Origin: Haloarcula rara
GTDB taxonomy: Archaea > Halobacteriota > Halobacteria > Halobacteriales > Haloarculaceae
Assembly: GCF_029338235.1 (NCBI RefSeq)
Contig: NZ_CP119785.1
Coordinates: 434,001 to 498,000, forward strand
Direction: 5' to 3'
Length of the DNA stretch: 64,000 nt
In this document: in pieces, positions 1 to 9,436 of the stretch
How positions within the stretch are numbered: the stretch's first letter is position 1
Layout: every line of letters starts with the position of its first letter
Program-made: the position numbers and the translations under genes
Notes under the pieces: model-generated
The model's input: only the letters and a program-made list of their open reading frames with translations
Database searches by the model: none
What the model was told of the DNA's origin: nothing

Positions 1-834
1 GTGACAGCTCGTACCGAACCCACTGGGTCAGGAGCTTGACGAAGCTCCGCTCCTCTGCGCTGAAAGAGCCCGCTCGGGTGTCCTCGTCGGCGAAACAGAT
101 AGTGCCGTACTGCTCGCCCAGGTCGATGCGGCCGCCGAGATAGCAGGCCAGCCCGAACCGCTCGTAGGCGCCGTCGTCCACCCAGTCGGCGTCGCGGAGG
201 TCACCGAATCCGACCACGTCGTCGTTCTGTACGGTGTACTCGCAGTAGGCGGCCGACAGCGGCGCGCTGGAGCCGGCCTGTAGCTGGTCGTGGTCGCCGA
301 CGGCGGCGATAACGTGCTGGGTATCACCGTCGATGCTGGTGACGAAACCGTAGGGGAGCCCGAGCCGCCGACAACCGATGGTGACGACGCCCTCTAACCA
401 CTGCTCGACCGGTGCGGTGTCGTCCAGTTCGTACAGCGACTCTAGCGCGTCGATGGTCGCCGCTGAAAGCGCCGATTCCCGGCCGCCGCCGATGGTCCGC
501 TGGACGACATCGGCGACGCGGTCGGGGTCCCCCGGGGACAGACGGCGCAGACGCCGGCGGCGTCGGCGGCCCGTGACGGGACGCCGTCGCCGACGACCAC
601 GGCCGGCACGCCATGTCGCTCCCGGGCCACGAGCGCGAGCTCGATACCGGTGAAGCTGCCGGCCGCTGTGCCGACCACGAGACAGCTGACGGAGTGGTCC
701 GCGAGAACGGACAGCGCTTCCTCGCCGTCGCTGACGGCAGTTACGGTCATCGGTACGGCAGCGAGCGTATCGGTAACCGACGCCGCGAGCCCGACGGCGA
801 GGACCTCCGGACGCGACCGACGTGTATCGGACAT
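1..834 (-). pseudogene. Receiver-like plus GAF sensor protein, frameshifted and cut by the window edge
   Basis: Reading left from the ATG at 834, the first ~100 codons resemble a degenerate response-regulator receiver domain (VSDGEEALSVL, DGVPSRAADAAGVCAVC). At 529-537 a C5G4 run on the + strand breaks the frame. Taking out one base gives PGDPDRVADVV and then an uninterrupted GAF-like domain (GLPYGFVTSIDGD, PLSAAYCEYTVQNDD, DEDTRAGSFSAEERSF) that is still open at base 1. Haloarchaea have many such receiver/GAF/bacterio-opsin-activator type signalling proteins, and the real C-terminus, perhaps an HTH or kinase module, lies outside the window. The rest of the reading frame is clean, so a sequencing error in the homopolymer is as likely as a true mutation. 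The ligand cannot be told. Confidence 0.6.
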
Positions 835-1021
835 TGTAGCGGGTGACTTACCTGGAGTAGACGAACAGCGCGGGAAAGCCTACGGGTGAAAATATCACCG
901 GTGATAACCTACAGGTGGCGCGCTGGGGCCGGACGCGGGCGCCGTCGGTCGTCGAACAAGCAGCACCTGCACCGGGTCGGGACAGTCGACAATACTGGCG
1001 AGGACGGCGGGGACCGGTGGG

Positions 1022-1026
1022 TTTTA
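1022..1026 (+). promoter_or_regulatory. TATA-like box of fumC
   Basis: TTTTA sits 26 bases before the fumC ATG, the distance expected for a leaderless archaeal transcript. This also supports the chosen start. Confidence 0.55.
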
Positions 1027-1051
1027 CGCCGCGGCGTTCGACCCCCGAAAT

Positions 1052-2458
1052 ATGAGCGACGAGTTCAGAACCGAACAGGACAGCCTCGGGGAGATGCAGG
1101 TGCCGGCCGACGCTTACTGGGGAGCCCAGACACAGCGGGCGATTCAAAACTTCCCCATCAGCGACGTGACCTTCGGGCGGCGGTTCGTCCGCGCGCTCGG
1201 CATCGTCAAGAAGGCTGCCGCACAGGCCAACCGGGACCTCGGACTTGTCGAGGAAGAGAAGGCCGACTGCATCGTCGAGGCCGCAGACGAGGTCATCGCG
1301 GGCGAGCACGACGACCAGTTCCCCGTCGACGTGTTCCAGACCGGCTCGGGGACCTCCTCGAATATGAACGCAAACGAGGTCATCTCGAATCGCGCCACCG
1401 AGATATACGGCGGGGAGATCGGGACCCGCGAGATTCACCCCAACGACCACGTCAACTACGGCCAGTCGTCCAACGACGTCATCCCGACCGCGATGCACGT
1501 CGCCAGCCTGGAGGCCGTCGAGAAGGACGTCGTTCCCGCACTGAAGACGCTTCGGGACGCGCTGGCCGAGAAGGAAGCGGAGTTCGACACCGTCGTCAAG
1601 ACCGGCCGGACCCACCTCCAGGACGCCACGCCCATCACGCTGGGCCAGGAGTTCTCGGGCTACCGCACCCAGGTCGAGAAGGGCATCTCGCGGGTTCAGG
1701 ACACTCAGGGACGCCTCGCTGAACTCGCACTCGGTGGCACCGCCGTCGGGACGGGGCTGAACACCCACCCCGAGTTCCCCGCGAAAGCAGCGGAGTATAT
1801 CAGCGAGGAGACCGACCTCACCTTCCGCGAGGCCGACAACCACTTCGAGGCCCAGGCCGCCCACGACGCGATGAGCGAGGCCCACGGCGCCCTGCGTACG
1901 GTCGCCGGGTCGCTGAACAAAATCGCCAACGACCTCCGGCTGCTCGCCTCCGGCCCGCGCAACGGCCTGGGCGAGATCGACCAGCCCGAGAACCAGCCCG
2001 GCTCTTCGATTATGCCCGGGAAAATCAACCCCGTCGTCGCAGAGTCTGTCAACCAGCTCCACAAGCAGGTCGTCGGCAACGACGCCGCCGTCTCGGCCGG
2101 CGCGGCGGAGGGCCAGATAGACCTGAACCTCTACAAGCCCGTGCTGGCCTCGAACTTCCTCCAGTCCGCCCGCCTCATCGCCAACGGCAGCGAGGTCTTC
2201 GCCGAGAAGTTCGTCGCCAAACTGGAAGCGGACGCCGACCACTGCGAAGAGCGCGTCGAGCAGTCGATGGCGCTGGCGACGGCGCTCAATCCGGCTATCG
2301 GCTACGACAAAGCGAGCAAGGTCGCGAAGAAGGCCCTCGCGGAGGACAAGACGATTCGGGAGGTCGTGCTCGACGAGGGGTACCTCGACGAGGACGAGGT
2401 CGACGAGGTGCTGGACCCGGCGAAGATGACGGAGCGGGGGATTCTGGGCGACGAGTAG
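1052..2458 (+). CDS. fumC: Class II fumarate hydratase
   Basis: Cytoplasmic TCA-cycle enzyme that interconverts fumarate and L-malate as a homotetramer. The 468 residues match the usual class II length. The fumarase/aspartase signature GSSIMPGKINPV lies at about 316-327, TGRTHLQDA near 183, and the substrate-binding stretch SGTSSNMNANE near 103. No iron-sulfur cysteine set is present, so this is not the class I enzyme. Argininosuccinate lyase and aspartase belong to the same superfamily, but the full-length match in these motifs favours fumarase. It is expressed alone from its own promoter and is followed by gatE after 85 bases. Confidence 0.96.
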   Translation: MSDEFRTEQDSLGEMQVPADAYWGAQTQRAIQNFPISDVTFGRRFVRALGIVKKAAAQANRDLGLVEEEKADCIVEAADEVIAGEHDDQFPVDVFQTGSGTSSNMNANEVISNRATEIYGGEIGTREIHPNDHVNYGQSSNDVIPTAMHVASLEAVEKDVVPALKTLRDALAEKEAEFDTVVKTGRTHLQDATPITLGQEFSGYRTQVEKGISRVQDTQGRLAELALGGTAVGTGLNTHPEFPAKAAEYISEETDLTFREADNHFEAQAAHDAMSEAHGALRTVAGSLNKIANDLRLLASGPRNGLGEIDQPENQPGSSIMPGKINPVVAESVNQLHKQVVGNDAAVSAGAAEGQIDLNLYKPVLASNFLQSARLIANGSEVFAEKFVAKLEADADHCEERVEQSMALATALNPAIGYDKASKVAKKALAEDKTIREVVLDEGYLDEDEVDEVLDPAKMTERGILGDE

Positions 2459-2510
2459 GGACTGGGCAGCTTGCGACGGAGCCGTGCGATTGCCGGGACC
2501 CGAAGGGAGC

Positions 2511-2519
2511 GTTTTTTGG
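2511..2519 (+). promoter_or_regulatory. TATA-like box of gatE
   Basis: A T-rich box (GTTTTTTGG) sits about 28 bases before the ATG at 2544. This argues for that start rather than the in-frame one 20 codons upstream, which would lie before the box. Confidence 0.45.
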
Positions 2520-2543
2520 CCCCCGGTCCCGCAGACGACGATA

Positions 2544-4418
2544 ATGACTGACGCCGATTTCGACTACGAGGACCTTGGACTCGTAGCCGGCCTGGAGATC
2601 CACCAGCAGCTCGATACGGCCACCAAGCTGTTCTGTGCCTGTCCGACCGAGCTGCGCGAGCCCGAGGCTGCCGACCACACCTTCACCAGATACCTCCACC
2701 CGACCAAGAGCGAGCTCGGCGAGATAGACGACGCCGCCCTGGAGGAGAGTATGGTCGACCGCGAGTTCGAGTATCTCGCCTACGACACAACCTGTCTCGT
2801 CGAGGAAGACGACGAGCCACCCCACCGGGTCGACCGGGAAGCCATGGAGACGGCTATGGAAATCGGCCGGCTGATGGACATGAACGTCGTCGACCAGGTG
2901 AACGTGATGCGCAAAATCGTCGTCGACGGCTCGAACACGACGGGGTTCCAGCGCTCGATGCTCGTCGCCAACGACGGCGAGATAGCGACGAGCGACGGCC
3001 CGGTCGGCATCGAGGACATGTTGCTGGAAGAGGAGTCCTGCCAGCGCGTCGAGGAGACAGACGACGGGGTGCGGTTCTCGCTTGACCGGCTGGGTATCCC
3101 GCTGGTCGAAATCGGGACCAAGCCCGACATCAGCTCCCCCGAACAGGCCCGCGAGGCAGCCCAGCGTATCGGGATGTTGCTTCGCTCGACCGGGAAGGTC
3201 AAACGCGGCCTGGGGACCATCCGCCAGGACGTCAACGTCTCCATCGCCGAGGGCGCCCGCATCGAACTCAAGGGCGTCCAGAGCTTAGAGGACATCGACG
3301 ACCTCGTTCGCAACGAGGTCCGCCGACAGGTCGAACTCGTCGACATCGCCGACGAACTGGGCGAGCGCGACGCCGCGGTCGGCGAGCCACAGGACGTGAC
3401 GGCCGTCTTCGAGGACACGGACTCGGGGGTCATCGGCGGCGCACTCGACAGTGGCGGTGCAGTGCAGGCCGTCCGCCTGCAGGGGTTCGACGGCCTCGTC
3501 GGCCGGGAGATACAGCCCGACCGCCGGCTGGGGACCGAGTTCTCGGACCACGCAAAGCGCCACGGCGCCGGCGGCATCTTCCACACGGACGAGCTGCCTG
3601 CCTACGGCGTCACCGAGGACGAGGTCGAGCGCCTTCGCGAGGCCGTCGACGCCGGTCCCGAGGACGCTGTCGCCCTCGTGGCGGACGATCCCCAGACGGC
3701 CGAACTGGCCATCGAGGCGGTCGTCGAACGGGCCGAGACCGCCCTCGAGGGCGTGCCCGAGGAGACCCGCGACGCCCTGCAGGACGGGACCTCCCGGTAT
3801 CTCCGACCGCTGCCCGGCGCGGCGCGGATGTACCCCGAGACGGACGTGCCGCCCGTCGAACCCGACCCGAGCGAGGTCGAGACCCCGGAACTGCTGACCG
3901 AGAAAGTCGCCCGCTACGAGTCCGATCACGGCCTCGACTCGGGGCTGGCCGAGCAGGTGGCCTACGGCCAGCGGTGGCCGCTGTTCGAGTCGGTCGTCGC
4001 CGAGGGCGTCGACGCGACGCTCGCGGCGGGCGTCCTCGAATCGACGCTGACAGAACTCCGACGGGACGACGTGCCGGTCGAGCGACTGTCCGATACGCAC
4101 CTCCGGGAGACGCTCGCGCTCGTCGACGGCGGCGACGTGCCCCGCGAGGGGGTCGAGGACCTGCTCACGGCCCTGGCCGAAGAGCCCGACCTCACCGCCG
4201 AGGAAGCCGTCGACCGCGAGGACCTGGGCGGGGTCAGCGACGACGAGGTGCGCGAGGCCGTCGCGGAGGTCGTCGAGCGCAACGCAGACCAGGTGACCGA
4301 GGAGGGGATGGGCGCGTTCTCCGGGCTGATGGGCGAGTGTATGGGGGCGCTGCGCGGGAAGGCCGACGGTGACACCGTCAGCTCCGTGCTGCGAGAAGAG
4401 ATACAGAAGCGGGCCTAA
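2544..4418 (+). CDS. gatE: Glu-tRNA(Gln) amidotransferase subunit E
   Basis: Archaea-specific subunit of the GatDE amidotransferase, which converts Glu-tRNA(Gln) to Gln-tRNA(Gln) using ammonia released by GatD. At 624 residues it has the normal family length. The GatB/E cradle core opens with LGLVAGLEIHQQLDT and contains TKLFCACPTEL. An AspRS-like GAD insertion domain sits in the middle (around 280-420), and the tail is the helical YqeY-type tRNA-binding region ending GLMGECMGALRGKADG. The GAD insert separates it from bacterial GatB. GatD is not in the window, which is common because the two genes are often unlinked. Confidence 0.96.
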   Translation: MTDADFDYEDLGLVAGLEIHQQLDTATKLFCACPTELREPEAADHTFTRYLHPTKSELGEIDDAALEESMVDREFEYLAYDTTCLVEEDDEPPHRVDREAMETAMEIGRLMDMNVVDQVNVMRKIVVDGSNTTGFQRSMLVANDGEIATSDGPVGIEDMLLEEESCQRVEETDDGVRFSLDRLGIPLVEIGTKPDISSPEQAREAAQRIGMLLRSTGKVKRGLGTIRQDVNVSIAEGARIELKGVQSLEDIDDLVRNEVRRQVELVDIADELGERDAAVGEPQDVTAVFEDTDSGVIGGALDSGGAVQAVRLQGFDGLVGREIQPDRRLGTEFSDHAKRHGAGGIFHTDELPAYGVTEDEVERLREAVDAGPEDAVALVADDPQTAELAIEAVVERAETALEGVPEETRDALQDGTSRYLRPLPGAARMYPETDVPPVEPDPSEVETPELLTEKVARYESDHGLDSGLAEQVAYGQRWPLFESVVAEGVDATLAAGVLESTLTELRRDDVPVERLSDTHLRETLALVDGGDVPREGVEDLLTALAEEPDLTAEEAVDREDLGGVSDDEVREAVAEVVERNADQVTEEGMGAFSGLMGECMGALRGKADGDTVSSVLREEIQKRA

Positions 4419-4479
4419 GTAGTTCGCTCGTCAACAATTTCGGCGATAGACTTCTAATCCACCCGTTCCTAAGGCCGCT

Positions 4480-6012
4480 ATGTTTACTGTTGGGTCGTTG
4501 CTACCGGTCGAGGGTGTTCCACCCGGCTCGACGCTGCTTATCGTCGGCCCACCGATGACCGGCAAGCGGGGACTCGCGATGGAGCTGCTGGCCGCGGGGT
4601 TCCAAGCGGAAGCGGCCGCCGTGGTCTCGACGGACAGCAGCGCCGCCGACGTTCGGGACTCGATGACCCGGTACGCCGATACGCCGGCCGACCAGGTGCC
4701 GCTTGGTGTCGTCGACTGTGTGGGTGATTCCCACGGGTCGGCGTCGCTGGGCCCCCTAGACAGCCGCGTCAGCTCGCCGGCCGACCTCACCGGTATCGGC
4801 ATGGAGCTGACGACGCTGATGGAGCGACTCTACGGCGAGTACTCCCCACGTCTCCGCGTCGGGCTGCTCTCGCTGACGACGATGTCGATGTACGCCGCGC
4901 CCGAACAGGTGGTCCGCTTTCTCCACGTCGTCACCAACCGTATCAGGGAGGCCGACGGCGTCGGGTTCGTCGTCGCCCACGCCGATACGATGGACGAAGC
5001 GCACCTCCAGCGACTGCGCTCGTTCGTCGACGGTGTCGTCGAGGTCCGCGAACACGACGAGGAGACACAGCTCCGTGTGCTCGGCTTGCCCGAAGGCAAC
5101 ACCGAGTGGACGGGCGTCCAGGCTGAGACCCGACCGGCCGCTGTCGAGGCGACGGCCGAGCCAGCGGTCACGGCGGCCGATAGCGACGCCAGCGGATCGG
5201 CCCCGGCTGACGCCGAGCCCGGTACCGCACCGGCGACAACGGCCGACGGGTCGCTCCGGGAGATATTCGACGCGGTGAAAGACGAGGCACCGACCCTGAC
5301 AGTTGCCAACTACAGCGGCCCGCCCGAGGAACTGGCGGTCGTCGAGCGGTACTTCGACCGCCACGGGGTCGACGTCCGAGAGGCCTCGATGGACGTCGAC
5401 CAGCCACGGTCCGTGGCGCTGTTACACCGGGGTGACGACCTACTGGCCAGTGAGTCCGTGCCCGCGGTACGGGGGGCCATCGACATCGATGCGGGGACGA
5501 CCGACACCTTCGAAGAGCGCCATACAAGTGACCTCCTGACGAACCTAGAGCGGTCTGTGTACGGCGCCTCCGCCGCCGACAAGGGGTTGCTCATCGACGT
5601 GAGCCACAACATCGAGTTGCTGGCCAACCGGACTGGCTCGGGACGACTCCACGCCGGCTTCCAGTCTCTGTCGAACCTGGTCGGGGACGCACAGGCCGCC
5701 CGCATCTACGAGCGACTCGCCGCAAGCGGTGTCGAGGTCCACGTCTACGGCGTCCCCGATACGGAGACGACGGTGCCGGGTGTGACCGTCCACGAGGAAG
5801 ACACCGAGGAGATGGCCGACTCGTGGTTCGTCGTCTACGACGGGGACGGCGACCCCGAGCGACAGGCGGCGCTGCTGGCCCACGAACTCGATACCGACAA
5901 CGTCTACGACGGGTTCTGGACGTACAAGAGCGACATCGTCACCAGAATCGACGACTACCTGACCGCGACGTATCTCGACGGCGCCGCCACCGTTGGCGGG
6001 CGCTCCGACTGA
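4480..6012 (+). CDS. RecA-like ATPase plus DICT sensory domain protein
   Basis: The protein has 510 residues in two parts. Residues 1-210 form a KaiC/RecA-like NTPase fold with a Walker A-like GPPMTGKR at 23-30 and a probable Walker B strand (LRVGLLSL) near 128. An Ala/Thr/Asp-rich linker (about 215-255) then leads to a C-terminal half from LREIFDAVKDE onward that resembles the DICT sensory domain, found next to GGDEF, EAL and two-component modules. Such fusions are frequent in haloarchaea, and the signal sensed is unknown. It faces the trmJ-like gene with only 12 bases between stop codons. The fold assignment is from pattern recognition, not a search. Confidence 0.7.
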   Translation: MFTVGSLLPVEGVPPGSTLLIVGPPMTGKRGLAMELLAAGFQAEAAAVVSTDSSAADVRDSMTRYADTPADQVPLGVVDCVGDSHGSASLGPLDSRVSSPADLTGIGMELTTLMERLYGEYSPRLRVGLLSLTTMSMYAAPEQVVRFLHVVTNRIREADGVGFVVAHADTMDEAHLQRLRSFVDGVVEVREHDEETQLRVLGLPEGNTEWTGVQAETRPAAVEATAEPAVTAADSDASGSAPADAEPGTAPATTADGSLREIFDAVKDEAPTLTVANYSGPPEELAVVERYFDRHGVDVREASMDVDQPRSVALLHRGDDLLASESVPAVRGAIDIDAGTTDTFEERHTSDLLTNLERSVYGASAADKGLLIDVSHNIELLANRTGSGRLHAGFQSLSNLVGDAQAARIYERLAASGVEVHVYGVPDTETTVPGVTVHEEDTEEMADSWFVVYDGDGDPERQAALLAHELDTDNVYDGFWTYKSDIVTRIDDYLTATYLDGAATVGGRSD

Positions 6013-6024
6013 GGTTCATCCGTA

Positions 6025-6753
6025 TCAGTCGTCGTTTTCAGCCCGTTCGACTCGCCCGCTTGCGCGGCGGAACACACCTCTGAGCGTCTTCGTCTCGCGG
6101 CCGGTCGGATGGGCACGGCCCACGAGCCGACGGAAGAGCCGACGGACGCGGTGGCGTTTTTCCTCTGGGTGGTCGATTGTGTCCAGGAACGCCGCGAACT
6201 CCTCGTGGAGCCCCTCGACGGCGGCCTCGTCGGCTCTGGCGTGGATATCCTCGGGGTGCTGGTCGCGCTCGACGGTCAGGTCGCGCAGTTCGTAGAGGAC
6301 GATAGTCGCGGCCTGTCCGAGGTTCAGGACGGGGTAGTCGGCGCTGGCCGGAATCGAGCAGATCTCGTCTAAGCGTTCGAGTTCGTCGTTGGTCAGGCCG
6401 ACCCGCTCGCGGCCGAAGACGACGCAGGTGTCTGTCTCGACGTCGGCCAGTGAGTCGGCCAGTTCTCGGGGCGTCTTCGCGGGGTAGCGGACGTGGCTGG
6501 AGTCGTCCTCGTTCGTCGTCGCGGTGCAGGCGACGGTGTGGTAGTTCTCGACGAGAGAGTCGAAGCTCACCTCTCGGGCGTTCGGGAGGATGTCCTCGCG
6601 GGCCTGCCCGGCGAAGCCGTAGGCCTCGCCGTCGGGGTCGAGTGCCGGCGGGTCCACGAGCAGCAGTTCCGAGAGACCGAAGTTCTTCATCGACCGGGCG
6701 ATGGTCCCGACGTTGCCCGGCGTCTCGGCGTCGACGATGGCGACCGATATCAT
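6025..6753 (-). CDS. trmJ: SPOUT tRNA methyltransferase, TrmJ type
   Basis: Archaeal TrmJ 2'-O-methylates position C32 of tRNAs using SAM. The SpoU/TrmH motifs are all visible: [17 protein letters not shown] (motif 1, residues ~10-26), [16 protein letters not shown] (motif 2, ~113-128) and [14 protein letters not shown] (motif 3, ~143-156), which together form the trefoil knot. The extra ~80-residue charged C-terminal tail is typical of TrmJ rather than TrmH or TrmL. The start overlaps the stop of the upstream gene (6750-7274) by four bases, so the two are probably co-translated. Confidence 0.9.
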   Translation of the reverse strand: MISVAIVDAETPGNVGTIARSMKNFGLSELLLVDPPALDPDGEAYGFAGQAREDILPNAREVSFDSLVENYHTVACTATTNEDDSSHVRYPAKTPRELADSLADVETDTCVVFGRERVGLTNDELERLDEICSIPASADYPVLNLGQAATIVLYELRDLTVERDQHPEDIHARADEAAVEGLHEEFAAFLDTIDHPEEKRHRVRRLFRRLVGRAHPTGRETKTLRGVFRRASGRVERAENDD

Positions 6754-7274
6754 ACGTCGAGGTCGTCGAGGTTGATGTCCATCGCGTCGAGGTCCGCCTC
6801 GTCGAGCCCATCTATCTCCTCCTCGAAGCCGGGGATTGCCTCGTTTCGCCCCGGAGCCTCCGGGAGCGAGGTCGGGTCCTCGTCGACGTGTTCGAGACCC
6901 TCGTAGTCCTCGGGGGCGCGGTTACCGTCGAGAATCCACTGGTGGAAGGCATCACGGAGTTCGAGTTCGCCGGCGAAGTCGGACCCGCCCGCCTCACGGA
7001 ACCAGTAGAGAAAGTCCGGTTCGTGGGCAGAACACAGCACTACCTCCCCGCGGGGTTCGCCGTAGATGACCTCTGCGACGTTGCACTCCTCGATGCGGTT
7101 CTCGCCGTACTCCAGCCAGCAGGCGTCACAGGGGTCCACAACCCGGTCTGCGAGTACGAGGATGCGCTGGCGGTCCTCTGGCTCCATCGTCGCCAGCGGG
7201 CGCACCCGGCCGTCCTCGCCCAGCACGTCCTCGTCGAACCGCCAGCCGCGTAACCCGATGTTGACCTTGCCCAT
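6750..7274 (-). CDS. Conserved haloarchaeal protein of unknown function
   Basis: The protein has 174 residues and starts [13 protein letters not shown]. It is very acidic at the C-terminus ([16 protein letters not shown]). It has a CxxC pair (DPCDACW) and two further cysteines ([18 protein letters not shown]), which could bind a metal ion. No membrane segment or signal peptide is seen. It is the first gene of a two-gene unit with trmJ (ATGA overlap), which hints at an RNA-related role but proves nothing. The longer upstream reading frame is arginine-rich and crosses the probable promoter, so I start at 7274. Confidence 0.75.
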   Translation of the reverse strand: MGKVNIGLRGWRFDEDVLGEDGRVRPLATMEPEDRQRILVLADRVVDPCDACWLEYGENRIEECNVAEVIYGEPRGEVVLCSAHEPDFLYWFREAGGSDFAGELELRDAFHQWILDGNRAPEDYEGLEHVDEDPTSLPEAPGRNEAIPGFEEEIDGLDEADLDAMDINLDDLDV

Positions 7275-7401
7275 ACGCGACGGTTGGGCGACTGCGAGAT
7301 TAAAAGGGCACGGTGTTCGCGTCCGTCTGCCCGCCGGGCGGCCATATCTCAAGAGATGATAGGGAGGTGGAGACCAGGTGGACGGCAGGTGTGAGTAAGA
7401 G

Positions 7402-7525
7402 AAAGCTTATACCGGAGGCGTCAGTAGTTTGGCGTGAAAGCCGAAAGGGCACCCGGGTAGGGGTACACGGACGTGCCACTTCGGCTCAACCCGCTTTATC
7501 TGGCACCAGCCCTTCAGCGACAGCT
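7402..7525 (+). other. Promoter region of mptE with a strong hairpin; candidate small RNA
   Basis: A TATA-like AAAGCTTATA (7402-7411) is followed about 30 bases later by a hairpin whose arms 7440-7452 and 7473-7485 pair over 11 of 13 positions around a 20-base loop. A second TATA-like box, CTTTATC at 7494-7500, sits 26-32 bases before the mptE ATG. The second box is the plausible mptE promoter. The first could drive a short RNA of about 60-80 bases or a longer mptE leader. No tRNA features are seen. Confidence 0.35.
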
Positions 7526-8221
7526 ATGGACTTTCAGACCTGGGAACCGGTGTACGAGGGGCTGCTCGCGTCGTTTGGCTACCCCCGCGACGGAGACGAA
7601 CGGGCCCGAGACCGACTCGGTGCGTTGCTTTCCGACACCGAGACCTACGACCCATCGACGCTGGCCCTCGAGGGGAAGACAGTCGCTGTCGCCGGCGCCG
7701 GCCCGTCCCTGGAACGCGAGGCCGACCGGGCGGCCGAGGCGGACGCGGTGCTTGCCGCCTCGACGGCCGTCGACCGCCTGCACGAGCGGGGCGTCGCCGT
7801 CGACGCGATGGTCACCGATCTCGACAAGAACCCAGCGACGGGGCGAGAACTCACAGAGGCGGGGACCCCGGTGTTCGCCCACGCCCACGGCGACAACGTC
7901 CCCGCCGTCGAGGAACACGTCCCGACCTACGACCCCGCCTTCGTGGTGCCGACCACACAGGCCGGCCCGACCGACCGGGTCCACAACTTCGGCGGGTTCA
8001 CAGACGGCGACCGGGCGGCCTTCACCGCCGACCACTTCGGCGCCGCCGAAATCCGGTTCGTCGGCTGGGACTTCGACGACCCGGACGTGTCCCCCGAGAA
8101 ACGCGAGAAGCTCCGGTGGGCCGAACGGCTGCTGTACTGGCTGGAACGCCGCCGCGGAGAGCGGTTCGCCGTCCTCGACGGCCGTCGGGACGACATCGTC
8201 CCGGTAGCTGGGGCGGAGTAA
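7526..8221 (+). CDS. mptE: 6-hydroxymethylpterin diphosphokinase MptE-like (DUF115)
   Basis: Archaeal MptE transfers pyrophosphate from ATP to 6-hydroxymethyl-7,8-dihydropterin, replacing bacterial FolK in pterin and folate synthesis. The 231 residues match the family. The DUF115 core is visible: VAVAGAGPSLE (~57-67), a VTDLDKN motif (~98), FAHAHGDN (~116), and RFVGWDFDD near 178. The folP and folA genes lie within the next 4 kb, which fits one pathway. The start at 7526 is set by the family N-terminus MDFQTWEPVYEG and by the upstream promoter box; the earlier in-frame codons are not protein-like. Confidence 0.9.
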   Translation: MDFQTWEPVYEGLLASFGYPRDGDERARDRLGALLSDTETYDPSTLALEGKTVAVAGAGPSLEREADRAAEADAVLAASTAVDRLHERGVAVDAMVTDLDKNPATGRELTEAGTPVFAHAHGDNVPAVEEHVPTYDPAFVVPTTQAGPTDRVHNFGGFTDGDRAAFTADHFGAAEIRFVGWDFDDPDVSPEKREKLRWAERLLYWLERRRGERFAVLDGRRDDIVPVAGAE

Positions 8222-8228
8222 TCGTCTG

Positions 8229-9227
8229 TCAGGGCGAAAGCGCGGCCATCGTCGCCTCGATATCGGCCCGTTCGGCCGCTCTGGGGAACGAGACGTTGAT
8301 GGCGTCGACGCCGTCGATACCCTCGAAGCGCTCGATGTGGTCCCGGCACTCCTCGGGGGTCCCGGCCACGGCGAGGGCGTCTAGCAGCTCGTCGTCGATA
8401 GCGGCCATTGCGGCCTCGCGGTCGCCGTCGTTCCACTGCTCGAAGACGGACGTCGCGGTGTCTTCGTACCCCTGCCGGGCGAGCGCGTCGCGGTAGTAGG
8501 TTCCCATGCCGCCGACGTAGAAGGCGACGTGCTGGCGAGTCATGGCGCGGGCGCGCTCGCGGTCTTCCAGCGCACAGCAGGGCACGGAGAACGTGACCCG
8601 CTGGCTCGCCCGGTCGCGGTCGCCGAGCTCGGCCCCGCGGTCGAAGTCCTCGAGGCGGTCGGCCATGCCCTCGACGGTAAAGAGCAGGGCGTGCCAGCCG
8701 TCGGCAAAGCGCCCCGCGAGTTCGACGGCCTTGGGCCCCAGCCCGCCGGCGTCTATCGGGGGAGTGGGGTCCGGCGGGTCACAGCGCAGCCGAAACCCCG
8801 AGAGCTCGAAGAAGTCGCCGTCGTACTCGACGCTCTCGCCCGACAGCACCTGCTTGACGACGTCGATTGTCTCCCGGGTCCGGCGCAACGGTCGCTCGAA
8901 CGATTCCCCGTGCCACCCCTCGATGACGCGCGGGCCGGAGGGCCCGAGCCCGACGCGCAGGCGCCCGTCGGACGCTTCCTGGAGCGTGGCGGCAGTCTGG
9001 CCGATGAGCGCCGGCGAGCGCGAGTAAACGTTCAACAGGGAGGTACCGATGCCCACGCCGTCGGTTCCGTGGGCGATGCTGGAAAGCGTGGTCACGGCGT
9101 CCCGGCCCCAGGTCTCTGGCAGCCAGACCCGTTCGTATCCCTCTACCTCGGCCAACTGGCTCAGCCCGACCAGCGTCGAGACCGAGGGCTGGGCGGCGAC
9201 GGGGAGGTAGATATCTCTGGCCGTCAT
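8229..9227 (-). CDS. LLM-class F420-dependent oxidoreductase
   Basis: A luciferase-like TIM-barrel enzyme of 332 residues, starting at MTARDIYLPVAAQPS. The family signature is seen in EVEGYERVWLPETWGRDAVT (~30-49), in GIGTSLLNVYSRSPALIGQT (~63) and in LRVGLGPSGP near 92. Members use reduced coenzyme F420 to reduce or transfer hydride to substrates that are often unknown. Some relatives use methylenetetrahydromethanopterin, so the folate/pterin neighbours are suggestive, but I would not name a substrate. It converges on mptE with 7 bases between stops. The upstream extension of the frame (to 9353) is not conserved-looking and is left out. Confidence 0.85.
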   Translation of the reverse strand: MTARDIYLPVAAQPSVSTLVGLSQLAEVEGYERVWLPETWGRDAVTTLSSIAHGTDGVGIGTSLLNVYSRSPALIGQTAATLQEASDGRLRVGLGPSGPRVIEGWHGESFERPLRRTRETIDVVKQVLSGESVEYDGDFFELSGFRLRCDPPDPTPPIDAGGLGPKAVELAGRFADGWHALLFTVEGMADRLEDFDRGAELGDRDRASQRVTFSVPCCALEDRERARAMTRQHVAFYVGGMGTYYRDALARQGYEDTATSVFEQWNDGDREAAMAAIDDELLDALAVAGTPEECRDHIERFEGIDGVDAINVSFPRAAERADIEATMAALSP

Positions 9228-9436
9228 CGGTCGGCTGTCTCGGGTCGCGGTCGTATCGGTCGAACGCTGGAGGCGGCTCGTGACGGTGGAGTGGGACGTA
9301 TCGCCGACATACCCGTATCTCCGAACCGGCATGGTATAAAATGACAGGCACACCAGCGAAGCGTCGTTGAAACTGGTTCCAACGGGCGTCCCGTTGCCGG
9401 GCTCGAATCAGCACAGTCGGACGCCGGGCGTCCGTT

